A stretch of 64,000 nucleotides of DNA from Abelmoschus esculentus (GCA_035048815.1 JAUCBN010000035.1:17691001-17755000); one strand, 5' to 3'. Shown: positions 11,355-23,933, counted from the first letter of the stretch. Notes: generated by a model not told the origin, from the letters alone. Numbers and translations are program-made.

Positions 11355-12356
11355 AAGATATCAAAGCCAGCTCGATCCTCTCACAATGACGAGAAGCCAG
11401 ACGACACAGATGAAAATGGCTAACCTTCAGGTCGAGATCGCAAGTGGATGGATCAATTGATGATAAGCTGCAGAATCTGAAGGTAGACATGGAGGCAGTA
11501 ATAGAAACGAAGATTCAAGATATGAGGTTGAAGTTGATGGCCGATATACAGAACATCATCAAAAAGACTTTGGGTAAACGACAAGTTTCAGAAGAGGAGG
11601 AGGGTGAAGAACGTTTACTGACGGTACCAGGGGTGTTAGGGGACGCCTCCATTAGCTCTAGGGGATTCGAGTAGCCAGCTTGAAGGAACAAAAAATCTGG
11701 AGAATCAGAGTGAGAACCTTCTTGGGATTAAAACTATATCGGAAGCCCAGGAGGTAAGGGAATATAGACCACACTCCAATAATTATACCTACAAACTGAT
11801 GTGTTCAAGGTTCAACGATGACGATTTTCGAGGATGGTTGGCCAAATTGGAATAGTTCATTGATGCTGAGCAAGTCCCAGAAGAAAGATGAGTTTGTTTA
11901 GTAATGTTGCATTTGGATGGCAGAGCATTGCAATGGCATCAGTTCGCCACGAGGGATTTTGGGTCCTAAGACACTTACCCTGGGATCAGTATCTGAGTTT
12001 GATGAAGGACCGTTTCGCACCGGGAGGATTTGATGACCCGTTCGTGGAACTAATAGCCTTGAGTCAGAAGGATTCGGTGGAAGGATTCTATGACGACTTT
12101 GTGGCATTGCTGAATCAGGTAAAAATCCCTGACTCGTATGTCCTGAGTATGTTTAAAAATCACTCGAGGGTAGAAATTAGCTAGTTCCTCAAATTGCTTC
12201 AATCAAAAACTCTAATAGAAGCGTTTCATATGGCCAAACAGTTAGAGACCATTTTCTTTACAAACAAAGGAAACAACATATTGACTAGGAAACCGAGTCC
12301 ACCCCTAGCTCTAGAAGTTCCTACTAGGACTTTTAGCACCATAAAAAGTATATCTA

Positions 12357-13808
12357 TGTTAGAGTATGCCCAAAGATCAATCATATGATGATTGTAAAGA
12401 TACTTTTATTTGCCAATTTTATTGAATAAAGGCATTGTCATTGTTGTTTTCAGGTATGTGTGTCAATGTATAACATAAACTGAGAAACAGTAAGGTCCAT
12501 ATAATAATATATGTATTATTATTAAAAGATTCTTAGTCAAGTATTATTATAGGTATGGACAATAATAATATGCTTAAGACTAACATGTGATTAATTGATG
12601 ACAATGAGTTGTCATTGATATAGAGATGTCAGAATTGATACATGAATATATTAGTAGAGAAAAATATATTGGATTAACCTACTATGAGCATATATCTTGG
12701 ATTATTATGTGACGGTCACGATATTGCTCATAGTGACAACTATATGTATGATCCTTAGACATGAGATTATTACTATCTCAACATATGTTATTTTATGTTT
12801 TGATGCAGTTAAATGTGCCTCGTAATTAATTACACTATAAAAACCAACATTGGACATATTACAATATATGTAGTGAGATATGAATGATCAAGATAGGAAT
12901 TTTCCTTCCTACATAATAGGAAAATATATCAAAGGCCACTTGATTGAGTGAGACTAGAAATGCATGACCATGCTTGAATATATTGATATGAGATATCACA
13001 AATTATTCATTAAAAATAGTCCACTCTAGATATCAAGAAACATTAAAATAGGCTATACAAGTGTGACTATTCCAAGACTTGTGCCTATTAAAGATATAAA
13101 AGGAAAAAAGGATATAATACATTAAGATAGTTGATCACGGACATGATACATCGAATCATGATCTCTTGTAACTTAGCTGAAAATGATATATTGCTAGATG
13201 TCACTCATTGTTTGTAATATTAGAATTGTTCTAATATTATTACTAACGTTATAATGAGCCTACAGAGTCACACCCAATGGTTGAAAAGGAGCAAAAATAT
13301 ATATAAGTATAAGTAGATTATATTTAATCCCGAATTTTAAATAAAGGATATAATTAAAGTAATTATACCCCTTTTAAATTCGAATTCAATATAGATTCCG
13401 AAATTTAAGGAAATAATTAAAGTAATTATTTCCTATAAACAGATTCAGAATCAAACTCTTATACCTAGGGTTAAACCTATATAAAGGATCTTTGGTCTAG
13501 CAGTCACAATAGAGAATTCTGAATTCCCAAAACCTAGAATCACGAAAAATATTTTTTCGAGATTTTGCTCTATCAACCGGGTGAACTGAGTAGAGGCTGA
13601 GACAATATTCATGGAGACTAAAGATTTGAATTGTCGAACGATCGTGATTGTCGCAAATCCAATTGTTATTTTTTACTGCTTATCAAAGAACCCAATGTAA
13701 GTCATCGCATCTCTTCCTCCCGATTTCGGATTAAACGTACATGGATCACTAAAAAAACCGTCGTGATTTTGTTCCGCTGCGCCATGGGATGTGTCTGTGG
13801 TCCCAACA
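12357..13808 (+). mobile_element. Solo LTR (probably Ty1/copia type) inside gypsy gag
   Basis: The 1452-base block starts TGTTAGAGTATGCCC and ends GTCCCAACA, standard TG...CA ends. It is flanked by identical 5-base duplications ATCTA (12352-12356 and 13809-13813). It has no coding content and a leader-like CCTATATAAAGGATC region near 13477. Removing the block restores continuity of the surrounding gag sequence. The long, TG-TTAGAG-type LTR suggests a copia family, but that is inference from style. Confidence 0.88.
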
Positions 13809-13813
13809 ATCTA

Positions 13814-15252
13814 ACACTTCAATATCTTCCTTTATCTCAAGGACTATAACTCCTGGTCAAACTACCCCTAAGAACCTTAAACCAGTGGGGAATAGTGGGG
13901 GAAGAGGGAAGATGTTGTCTCTTACAAAGATCGAAGACAGGAGAAAGAAGGACCTTTGCTTTTGGTGTGCAGCAAAGTACACACTAGGACAAAAGTGTAC
14001 CAAAAGTCAATTATATCATATTTTAGTGATTGGTGCTGATTTGGAATTAAAAAAGAAGTTACTCCATTATTTTCATACAGGTCCAGTAGGTGGTCACTCA
14101 GGTTCGAAGGTCACTATCAAAAGGGCCACTACAATTGTGTATTGGAAAGGGATGAGAAGGGAGATTAAAAACATGATAAGGGAGTACAGAGAGTGTCAAA
14201 GAAACAAAGGGGAATTACAACATCCAAGGGGTCTATTACAGCCTTTCCCAGTACCTGAAGAAGCTTGGAAATCCATTTTCATGAATTTTATAGAAGGGTT
14301 GTCGGTTTCAAAAGGGAAAGATGTGATATTGATCGTGGTGGATCGACTAACAAAATATGACCATTTCTTGACAGTGGCTCATTCTTTTTTTGCAATTAGT
14401 ATAGCACAACTCTTCATGGAACAAGTTTTTAGGTTACATGGTATGCCTGAAATAATTGTTTTTGATCGTGTCAAAGTTTTCATGAGTTTATTTTGGAATA
14501 AGATGTTCAAGAAGCTGAAAACTAGCATAACCCCTTTCACAGCCTATCACCCCCAAACAAATGGTCAAACTGAGAGGGTAAACCAATATTTGGAGGCCTA
14601 TTTGAGTTACATAACTGGGGAGAAACCCAAAGAATGGATTGAGTGGTTACATCTTGCAGAGTGATGGTATAACACCTCCCATCACTCCTCCATCAATACT
14701 ACTCCTTACACTGCATTATATGGCCAAGAACCTCCTTGTCATTTGCCTTACTTGGCTGGAGATTTAGTAGTTATAGCTGTGGACAGAAGCTTACTGAAGA
14801 GAGAGGCTGCCATAAATATACTAAAATTTTATATAAGGAGGGCACAGGACAAAATAAAGCAGCAGACAGACAAGCATAAAAGGAATGATGAGTTCATGGT
14901 AGGGGAATTTGTTTACTTAAAGTTGCAACCCTGTAGACAACAAACCGTTCATTCGAGGAGTAATCAAAAGCTAGCCCCCAAATGGTTTGGTCCGTATAAG
15001 GTGCTGAAAAGAGTAGACAATGTGGCATACAAGTTGCAGTTGCCACCAGGGTCTCGGGTATACCCAACCTTTCATATCTCTCAGCTCAAGAAGCATGTGG
15101 GGAATGATTCGGTGCAGGCAATTCTACTAGTGGTAGGAACAAATGGAATAGTGGTGAACGAGCCTCTTAGAGTGTTGGATAGAAGGATTAAAAAAAAAAA
15201 GAAACAGAGCTATAACGAAATTTCTAGTGTAGTGGACAAACATCTTCCTTGA
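13814..15252 (+). pseudogene. Gag zinc-knuckle joined directly to integrase (deletion derivative)
   Basis: The frame reads a gag zinc-knuckle (DLCFWCAAKYTLGQKC) and then, with no protease or polymerase between, the integrase region (GPVGGHSGS, ECQRNKGELQHPRGLLQPF, an integrase core with a TAYHPQTNGQTERV motif). TGA at 14662-14664 breaks it. A second stretch from 14743 encodes the C-terminal integrase (LAPKWFGPYKVLKRV, HISQLKKHV) and a chromodomain-like remnant (EPLRVLDRR). In the relative at 25446-30725 about 2 kb of protease-RT-RNase H coding lies between the same two points. The join falls near 14030. It is a product of deletion and not likely functional. Confidence 0.75.
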
Positions 15253-15343
15253 GGATGCTACATGGAAAATTCTGCATCAACTTCAGCAACAGTTTTTGGA
15301 TTTTAATCCTTGAGGACAAGGATTTCTCTTGAGGAGGGAGTAT

Positions 15344-15614
15344 TGCCAGACTACCTTTCTGTTATGCAGTTTTAATTTTATTTTATTTTATTTTTCATAC
15401 ATGATCGTTAGAGTAAATGAAACATAGCGTTTTGGGCTGCTATCGAGTCTAGGGTTTTATTAGACAATGTTTCAGTGTGTTGGAGGATATCGAATATGAT
15501 GAACAATATTATTTTTCTCTTTTTTCATCTTGTTTTCTGATTTCTTTTTCATCTTAAATCCAAATTCGTTGAGTATTATTTAAGAAAGATTATTTTTTGG
15601 CTTGTTCCTTGACA
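15344..15614 (+). repeat. Right LTR of gypsy element
   Basis: Begins TGCCAGACTACC and ends CTTGACA, the partner of 11081-11354. It is preceded by TTTTAATCCTTGAGGACAAG and a purine tract, a stretch also found before the right LTR of the element at 36686-39395. Confidence 0.8.
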
Positions 15615-15627
15615 AATAATTATTTCA

Positions 15628-15825
15628 TCCGCTGCCATCTTGTGTGAGATAGAGTAAAGACTTTAGAGGAGCGTGAAAGGCACCAAGAAGAGATCAATAT
15701 CTTGATGTACCAAATGAAAGGGGGAAAGATAGGGAGAGAGACCGTTGGGCAAAGAGTGGAAGAAGAGAAAGGGATGACCGTGACAGAGAGAGACAGATAG
15801 GGATAGCAGAAGGCGAATGAAATGA
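15628..15825 (+). pseudogene. Arg/Asp/Glu-rich coding fragment, possibly from a splicing-factor-like gene
   Basis: A frame with shifts reads TLEERERHQEEINIL and then ERGKDRERDRWAKSGRRERD followed by DRDRERQIG. Such RE/RD dipeptide tails are common in plant pre-mRNA splicing proteins, but low-complexity sequence does not identify the family. Nonsense codons and a frameshift show it is not intact. It lies between the gypsy element and the transporter gene. Confidence 0.3.
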
Positions 15826-16475
15826 GAAAGGAATGACCTGTCTTATTATGCAATGGTTTCAGAGGTGGAGATGACTCGGTTTGCCTAAGATGCTTAAGCA
15901 GCATCTGTCATTAGGAAATTGGTTTCCAACAATGCTACAACTCCATCTGTAACTGCCCATCAGTAGAAATAGGTTCTTGTTTCAACCATCTTGCAGTAAA
16001 ATCTACGACTGTTTTGATGATTTTGTTGGTTTGCCTTTTCAAAAATCAAATGAATTGCCTCAAACAGCATTGCTGGCACAAGTTACTCCGATCGTGTTGG
16101 TTGGCCACGGAAAGACGGATGAGTGAATGAAATCTGGTTCTTGTTTGAACCATCATTGCGTCTTGCAATACATCATCAAACTTTCAGAAACAGGAAAGAA
16201 AAGTATTTAAATATTGGCTATAAAATATATAACTAGTGTGTATGTATCGGGTTTTTTTTAACATAACCAACTTGTACATGCCCAAAATCCTACGCTCAAA
16301 AATGAAAAACCCTCACCAAAAGTGGATGCTCCAGCGTTCAAGTATTCTATAAAACCTTGGTTTAGTTTAAGAATGGTGTATAATGAAGGCCTTCTCGACA
16401 TATCCCACCGCCTAGCTTGCATTGATTCCCTTCTCTTGAGGGACTTTGATTGATGGGAACGATTATAGTAAACCA

Positions 16476-18526
16476 TTATCTACCATCAACGCTGTTAACA
16501 AGAGAGACCAACTCGATGTTCTTCGATTCCTCAGCTTCGATCTCGGTCTCAATCTCGTCTTTGCCACTCAACATTTCAGAAGGAAGAATGGAAGAACTGG
16601 GATCACCTCTGGGTACCAAAAACAGAATCCCAAGTGGAGAAAGTCTCAATACATTCCGAATCAATATCGCCAGCCATAGATTCTCGAACTTTGTACGGGT
16701 AACATTCAGCAACTGAAGCAGTAAGCCACCTCCCCATGAAGATGAGAGGAGTCCAACATTGTCAATAGACATCAACAAGGCAAAGAAGGTGCCTTCAATG
16801 CCTGAAGGACAAAGCTTGGCAGTCAGTACTAGTAGGGGCATCCATTTGAGTCTCCAAATAAATTGAGTTGCTGCTTCACCGATCACAACAAATAGATAAT
16901 CCGGTATTCCGAATTTCATGTTTATTCGCAGCACCAGCATCAAATCTAGCATCCCAGCTAAACCATAGAATAGCTGAATCCAGAAAAGCAAATCTCTGAA
17001 AGGCTCATCTTTCAGCTTGTTTTGGTAGAGTATTGCACCCAAGATGGCACCAACGGCACCAATTGAGAATATATAACCGATACTCTCCTGCATTATACGA
17101 AACGTAGTATGAAAGCATCAATATATGAATTTGTGCGTCTCTGGAAATGAGGGCAGAATCATATACCTGTGAGAACGAGGGACCGTCCTTCGAGTCGGTG
17201 TACCAATAGAACAATCCCTCGTTTATATTCAAGCTCAGTGCAAAGGATAAATACATGTATACACATGGCCTCCAAACCTCTGGGCATTTCAATGTTGTCC
17301 ACATAGCCTTACCAGCATCAATGAACTTCTGGCTTACCTGAGTTAAGAAAATAGTTTATAAGATGAATGTAGGTTAAATAAGATTCAATGGAAGGAGCTA
17401 AAGACTACCTCTTTGTAGGCAAAGTCGGGAACATGGGGCTCAAAGAGAACTATACCAACCGAAAACACGAGGGCAGATGGGATCGTCAACAACCCAAACA
17501 CCCCCTGCCGAGGAAGAAGGAAGAAGCCATTAACATAATTTAACGAAAATTTGTGGTAACCAACTATGAAGTTGAATGACAGATAACCTTAGGGCCAATT
17601 AGGTGAACGAAAACACCACTAATGGAGAATCCAACTAGAGCTCCAATGGCGGACATCAAAGTACACAAGCTTTGCATGTCGGCAGCAAGGGAAGGATGGC
17701 TAATGCTGTTTTGTGCTACACATGCATCTACGGTCACATCTGCTATAGCTACCCCAGCACTTCCTGCTGTCAATGCTAACAGAGCAAATACCAGATGCAG
17801 TTTGCTGTGCAACGATATCAAAAGCATGGAGACCAAACCCAGCAACCCTGAAATATGAGGTTGAATCATTGTGAATATTGAGATGATACAAATAATGGAA
17901 CCATGGCCTGCTTGTAACACCATCGATGAAACAAATCGGTTCCCAATGGATCCTGTTCTTTCCAAATAAGTAGAAAAAATAAAGCATAAAATTACTTCCA
18001 TTGTGGCCAAAAATAATACGATTACATGTAAGTTGATAATCTATACAAGCTGTAGTAACTAGTTTTGCATAGCAAAGATCTGGATGACCTAAATTTCACC
18101 ATACAGACACAGTGGAAGCACATGGATTGAAAAGTATGATAATATGGTAATAAAAAGAGATGTAAATTTACCAGATAGGATGAAATAGGGGCGTCTTCTA
18201 TAGCCCCTAATGGAGACAACATCTGTGAGGAGCCCCCAAATAGGCTTCACAATCCAAGGAATTGAAATAATCCCAGAGTAAACCTGCGACTCAGAAGGCT
18301 GTACCTTTTGAACATCCTTCATGTAGTACTCGGTGCCGACTCGACCAAGTGCCCCACCTAATCCCTGACTTATCCCATAAACAGATACAACTCCAAATAC
18401 AAAGCTCCAATGTGTTTCCGTTGCAAGCATTCTAAGCCAATTAATTGGACCATAGAAACAGTAAGACATCCCTTTGGGATCATTATCTTCCTTCTTACCG
18501 GCTTCAACACTTCCTTCTTCCACCAT
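16476..18526 (-). CDS. Folate-biopterin transporter family protein (BT1/MFS), 5 exons
   Basis: Exons on the minus strand are 18526-18172, 17847-17588, 17504-17409, 17337-17167 and 17087-16476. All have GT-AG borders and phases join without error to give 497 aa, the usual size for plant members of about 480-520. The protein starts MVEEGSVEAGKKEDN and contains YGISQGLGGALGRVGTEYY, IPWIVKPIWGLLTDV, AGVAIADVTVDACVAQNSI and SIGALVGFSISGVFVHLIGP-like segments, the hallmarks of the folate-biopterin transporter (BT1) family of major-facilitator proteins with about 12 membrane spans. Family members carry folates or pterins across membranes, but several plant paralogues lack proven substrates. The exact paralogue number is not assigned. 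No frameshifts or stops were seen, so it looks functional. The C-terminus is acidic (GKDEIETEIEAEESKN). Confidence 0.93.
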
Positions 18527-19158
18527 AGCTGTGAGCTAAAAAAGCAACGATATTGATCCCGGTGGACCAGGTCAACTGAACTCGGTTTCTTGGATCTGCT
18601 AAATTTGTGAGAAAAGAAAGGGATGGGAACCCAGTTTATGAATCAGAGTTTCCTAAAATCGGTTTCTTTCTGAAAATCAAACAACAACAACAAAGATTTC
18701 TAGATGGGGTTACAGATTTTTTTCTAGTTGACCTTCATTGCCTCCTTTAAACAAGTTAAGCTTATAAGGAGTGCCGGGCCAATATCCACGACCCCTTCGG
18801 AAAAAGATCTAAATCCAAATCTGAATGTTAACTAAGCTTTAAACTGAACGTATTAGGGTATTGGACATGGAAATGTCTTCTAAAAAAAACAGGAACTGTA
18901 AATGATAAATTATTAATCACATCTTCCTCGCTGTTTTGTTTTTTTTTTTGAAGAAAACCAAGTGAATACCTCATCTAATTTCTTTTTCTAACGTGGCAGA
19001 TCCCAATTGGCTCCCCATACTTGGTAGTTGACATGATGTAATGTAGCATAGATCTAGATCTAGCTAATTTTTTACCAATGGCATGTCTGAAACTTTTTAC
19101 CGAAAAAGTGAGCACGCCTAGTCCGATGTTCCTGTATGTCTGGAATACAAACGAAAAA
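18527..19158 (-). promoter_or_regulatory. Upstream region of the transporter gene
   Basis: The first few hundred bases before the start codon at 18526 should hold its 5' leader and promoter. No unambiguous TATA box or binding site was picked out. The rest is unassigned sequence up to the copia LTR at 19159. Confidence 0.35.
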
Positions 19159-19859
19159 TGTTGGAAATATGTAATGCTTGAATCTCACACTTTGTTTTTA
19201 GAATTTTAAATCCTTAACCGAATAGATTTAATAACAAAGTATCCGAGATTTAAATAGATATTTTCGGTTATAAAATCTACTATTTTTAGACAGATATTAA
19301 CAGATTATCTGAGATTTAAATAGATTTTATCTGTTAATAAATCTACTATTTTTATCTGTTAATAAATCTAATTTTGAATATATTTTATCCGAGATTTAAA
19401 TGAATATTTTCGATTATCAAATCTACTATTTTTGGATAGATATTATCTGATATTAAATTTAAAATTTAAATTTAAATCAGATTTTATTTGATTCTCGGAC
19501 AGATTTGCCCCTGCTTTCAACCTATAAATAAGATGTTTTTCTCTCATTTTTAATCATCCCATTCAGAGTTCATCTGTCTTACTTGAGAGAGAATTAGAGA
19601 GCATCATTCTGTTCGACTCCGGTTCTGAAGATCATTTCCTCTACAGTCCACTCCAAACTTTGGGTGTACACTGTTTGGAGGACCGTTCCAACCTTCCTTC
19701 GGGGGACAACCGCCTAAAGTAGCGAGTACACATATCGGGGCGATTTGTTTCTAAGGCAGTGACCTCCATACCACGACACGACCAAACTTTCTATTAGTTC
19801 GTTCCTTTAATTTTTCCTCTCAGTGCTAATGCCCTATTTTGCAGTTTATTTTACCAACA
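19159..19859 (+). repeat. Left LTR of copia element
   Basis: Contains about three imperfect copies of a unit built on GAGATTTAAATAGAT plus AATCTACTATTTTT. Compared with the right LTR it lacks about 40 bases near the start and carries one extra short duplication, so the pair differs by indels as well as substitutions. Confidence 0.85.
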
Positions 19860-22122
19860 ATTTAGAAACAAATCTACTGCAAAAATGATATTATTGTCAA
19901 GCTGGTTTTGGGTTCGATCAAGCTTGACGCACTTGACGGGTCAATAATCGAAGGTGATGGTGAAGTTGAAGATAAGAATCAAAATCCTAAAGATAAGGAT
20001 ATTTTACTATTAGTAAATTTTATTTCTTTATTTATTATTACTGTTAGTAAATTATTTTCGTGACTAACCATATATAATTTTTATTTGAATTTTACTATCA
20101 ATTCAAAATGGTTATAAAATATCGGTCATGATGAATTTTGGGATCATGATATAAGGATTGAAGTTGCAGACATGATCAAAATAGATAAGGTCTATATGAA
20201 ATATGTTCTACTTATAAGGTCAGATTATTTAAATCATTATTTATATTACATGAATTTATTTTAAGCCTTTACCTAATCTGTAAGCTTAGTGGATATCTTT
20301 TAGACTATGTTGTAAAAGAAGGCTAGATATATATATTAAGCATAATTTTTAAAAGACCTAAATGAGGAAAGAAATATTCATAAGAGATTAATTTTTAAAA
20401 GGCTAGTTTAAAAATGCATGTCTAAGATTGGTTTTTTGAAAGATTTGGTATTTAAGTGTGCTTTATGCGTCACCTCTCTTTCTAAACCTACCTGGTGCAT
20501 TAATATGCTCATTATTCCAATTTATAAGATACTATGACTAAATAAATATTCTATACTTAATGTAGAAGTTAGAATAATAATCTTAATAATTTTTAAGATA
20601 TATTTTTAGTCATAGTAGATGAATATTTCTAGTGGTCTTTTAAGGTAAGAACCTTGTCTAAAATAAAGAGAAAATGATAGACATCAATGCTACTAAAAGA
20701 TGTTTGTAGCTATTAAATCTCTTTGAGCTCTTTTCTTCAGATAATTAAGAAGGAAGAAAAGATTTGTCTATCTTAGAAGTGTGCAGAAATCTTCAAAAAA
20801 AATTTCTTTAAGAAAAAAGATGAAAAGTGTTAGGTCTGATAGAGGTGGTGAGTTTAGATCTAAATTTCTTAAAGAGGTATATGAGACGAATGACATAGTT
20901 TATAAAAAATTTTCCCCTTATTTTCCTCAAAAAACGGTATAGTCGAGAGGAAAAACAGAACTTTAAAAGAGATGATAAATTCATTGTTGATAAGTTCTGA
21001 GTTAGTTGATAACATATCGGGGGAAGTCATTCTATCGGTAAATCTTAAACCGAGTACCTCATAAGAAGTTAGACTCAACCCCATACGAACTGTGAAAAGG
21101 TTATGCACCTAACTTGCAATACCTAAAAGTGTGGGGGTGTCTGGCTAAAGTATGTTTGCCTGACTTTAAGAAGTCCACCATCGGTGCCTAAACCGTTGAT
21201 GTAGTATTTATTGGATATGCTACCAATAATGTTGTATGAGATGCTCTAGAGTTTGAGTTAGAGCCTAAACAAAGATAAAAATATCTTTTGGACCAAACTT
21301 TGTTACTTCCTTTATTTCTGAGATAAATGATTTAGACAACTTATTAGATCCTAAAACTTGTGAAGAAGTTATGAGATCTATTGACACTAGTTTTTGAAGG
21401 ATTAGTTAATGATAAACTAGAGTCAATAATGTCTAAATCATACTTGTGAATTGGTAGACTTGCCTAAAGGATTTAAACCTATCAACAACAAATGAGTTCT
21501 TAAAAAGAAACTCATACCAGATGGGTCAATCCAGAGTAAGGCAAGGCTAGTATTTATAGGGTTCACTCAAAAATATTAAAGAGTTTGACAGTTGAGATGT
21601 CATTTAAACTCGAACCCCCTTTGACTTTAGCACTCATCTCGTTAAAAATAAAGGAAGCTATGTTTCCCAGGTTTAATATGCTAAAATTATTGTAAGCCTA
21701 ATATTCTTAGTGAACTATACTCAACTCGATATTGCCTATGTAATGAGTAGATTAAGTAGATATACTCATAATCCAAACATTGAACGACTCTTAGACGCTT
21801 ACTAAAATACCTTAAGGGTATTATAGATTGAAAACTCAAATTTGTTGGCTATCCTGTTATTTGAAAGGATGTTGTGACGCCAACTTGGTTTCTAATAGTG
21901 ATGAGGTAAGCTCTACGAGTAGATATATTTTCACTTTAGGTGAAGCTGCAATCTCGTAAAAGTCTATCAAATAGACTTATATTGCACGCTCCAAAGTTTA
22001 TAGCTTTAGACTTAACTAGGCAAGAAACCGAGTGGCTAAGGAATCTTTTAGCAAAGATACCTTTGTGGGGAAAACCGACTCCTCCGATATCTTTATTGTG
22101 AGATTCGTAATTTACGATACAT

Positions 22123-22326
22123 GTGGCTCTAAATCAAGTTTACAATAGTAAGAAGAGACACATTCGCATAAGGTACAAATATGTGAGGTACCTAATAAAG
22201 AACGGAGTACTCACCTTAGAATATGTTAAGTCGGACATGAATTTGGCTGATCTTACTACCAAAGGATTGAGCAGAAAACAAATTCTGGATTCGTCGAGGG
22301 GGATGAGTCTTAAGCCCATTTGTTGA
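22123..22326 (+). pseudogene. Copia RNase H C-terminal fragment
   Basis: The frame reads KKRHIRIRYKYVRYLIKNGV and then SDMNLADLTTKGLSRKQI, the typical end of copia polyproteins where K-H-I-x-x-R-x-x-Y-V is followed by NxADxxTKxL. It is the longest undamaged coding piece of this element. Upstream frames are broken. Confidence 0.8.
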
Positions 22327-22439
22327 GAGATTCATGGTGGATACCCAACTTAGTTCTCTAAGTTCAATGTGGTTAAACGAAACCATGAAAGAGACTCATA
22401 GTGTACATGTCCCTTTATCCAATCCCTATGACGTTTCAT

Positions 22440-22890
22440 GTACATGCCTAGGTTGAGCTTAAATGCTCTTAATAAATTCATAGCCCATGTTTGGGTGGTC
22501 TTAGTGAGAAAGACTTGATGAATTTACCGATTTTGGTTGAATAACTACTCTTAATAAGTTCTTAGACCTATTGCGAAGGACTAATTGAACTTACCGCTCA
22601 GAAGGATGAGTTTATTTTTAAACTCTTAATAAATTCTATCCAAAGAGGTTGGATTATTCTATTGAGAAGAATATTATTGAATTTACCGAACAAAGAAGTT
22701 GAGTTTTTATTCTTAATGATTTCTTAGCCCAGAGTTTGGGTGGTTCATTTAATATGAACTTGAAGAAAATCACCTTATTTTCTAGTGAGGTTGAGCTTTA
22801 TACAAACCTCTTAATTATTTCATAGCCCAATTTTAGGTGGTTTATGTTGAGATAAACTTGATGAAATAACCTATGTAAGTGAAAATAGTT
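22440..22890 (+). repeat. Tandem array of about five hairpin-forming units in the copia 3' region
   Basis: Five imperfect units of about 75-100 bases follow the coding region. A typical unit reads CTTAATAAATTCATAGCCC, a short loop, GGGTGGT, then ACTTGATGAATTTACC. AGCCCA pairs with TGGGT, and AATTCAT pairs with ATGAATT further out. Later units vary, but compensating changes seem to keep some pairing (for example AATTATTTCATAGCCC with GGTGG and GATGAAATAACC). Confidence 0.6.
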
Positions 22891-23225
22891 AGCCGCCTTC
22901 TATGAAAAACGATGGGCCGTTTTTCTAGTACACTTACTAAAATCCCGAGGTAAGATGGCTAAATATATATATACTTTATGTATATACACATCTTTATATC
23001 GTGGACTGTGGTGGATGAAGGGATTAGTTATGTGTTATGAGTTCACCCCGATCTTAGAAAGTTCAAGACTAGTTTCACTTATCTAAGAGAAGGATTACTC
23101 ATCATCACTACGTACTAGTTCAAGATTCATTCACTATGTACTTAAGTAACTAATCTCGCAAATGCTCGTCTAGTGATAGTCGAACTTTGTGACATCATGA
23201 GGATTCTTTCGCATTAGTGGGGGAT

Positions 23226-23933
23226 TGTTGGAAATATGTAATGCTTGAATCTCACACTCTATTTTTATAGGTTGTATGAGAACAGTTCAGTTGATTTAAA
23301 ATTCTCTTAGAATTTTAAATCCTTAACCGAATAGATTTAATAACAAAATATCCGAGATTTAAATAGATATTTTCGGTTATAAAATCTACTATTTTTAGAC
23401 AGATATTAACAGATTATCTGAGATTTAAATAGATTTTATTTGTTAATAAATCTAACTTTGAATATATTTTATCTGAGATTTAAATGGATATTTTCGGTTA
23501 CCAAATCTACTATTTTTGGATAGATATTATCTGATTCAAATTTAATATCCGATTTTATTTGATTCTCGGACAGATTTGTCACTGCTTTCAACCTATTAAT
23601 AAGATGTTTTTCTCTCATTTTTAATCATCCCATTCAGAGTTCATCCGTCTTACTTGAGAGAGAATTAGAGAGCATCATTATGTTCGACTCCGGTTCTAAC
23701 GATCATTTCCTCTACAGTCCACTCCAAACTTTGGGTGTACAATGTTTGGAGGACTGTGCTAACCTTCGGGGGACAACCGCTTAAAGTAGCGAGTACACAC
23801 ATTGGGGCGATTTGTTTCTAAGGCAGTGACCTCCATACCACGACACGGTCAAATTTTCTCTCAGTTCGTTCCTTTAATTTTTCCTGTCAGTGCTAACACC
23901 CTGTTTTACAATATATTTTAACAAAAAAAAAAT
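23226..23933 (+). repeat. Right LTR of copia element
   Basis: Partner of 19159-19859, starting TGTTGGAAATATGTAATGC. It is preceded by the purine tract and followed by an A-rich run that makes the duplication hard to judge. Confidence 0.85.

Larger units (their letters stand above)
11081..15614 (+). mobile_element. Ty3/gypsy chromovirus-like element, internally deleted, carrying a solo LTR
   Basis: Two related LTRs of about 272 bases lie at 11081-11354 and 15344-15614, each beginning TGCCAG and ending CTTGACA. After the left LTR comes AAGATATCAAAGCC, a decayed methionine-initiator primer-binding site. Before the right LTR lies TTGAGGAGGGAGTA, the polypurine tract. The interior keeps gag parts and integrase, but protease, reverse transcriptase and RNase H are gone (junction near 14030). 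A 1452-base solo LTR interrupts gag at 12357-13808. The 5-base flanks AGTTA and AATAA do not match well. It belongs to the same broad group as the element at 25446-30725. Confidence 0.8.
19159..23933 (+). mobile_element. Ty1/copia retrotransposon, decayed
   Basis: LTRs of 701 and 708 bases (19159-19859, 23226-23933) begin TGTTGGAAATATG and end with ACCAACA or TTTTAACA. Both are flanked by AAAAA, a possible but low-complexity target duplication. The interior holds integrase remnants (near 20825-21250, with RSDRGGEFRSKF and NPIRTVK-like pieces in broken frames), a reverse-transcriptase start (near 21450-21600, PKGFKPINNKWVLKKKLIPD) and the RNase H end (22123-22326, RHIRIRYKYVRYLIKNG). The middle of the reverse transcriptase is missing. 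A purine tract AGTGGGGGAT precedes the right LTR. Order on the plus strand is integrase then RT, the copia order. Confidence 0.85.

Noticed and set aside
11076..15619. A target duplication for the first gypsy element
   Set aside because: AGTTA versus AATAA agree at only three of five bases, so no claim is made.
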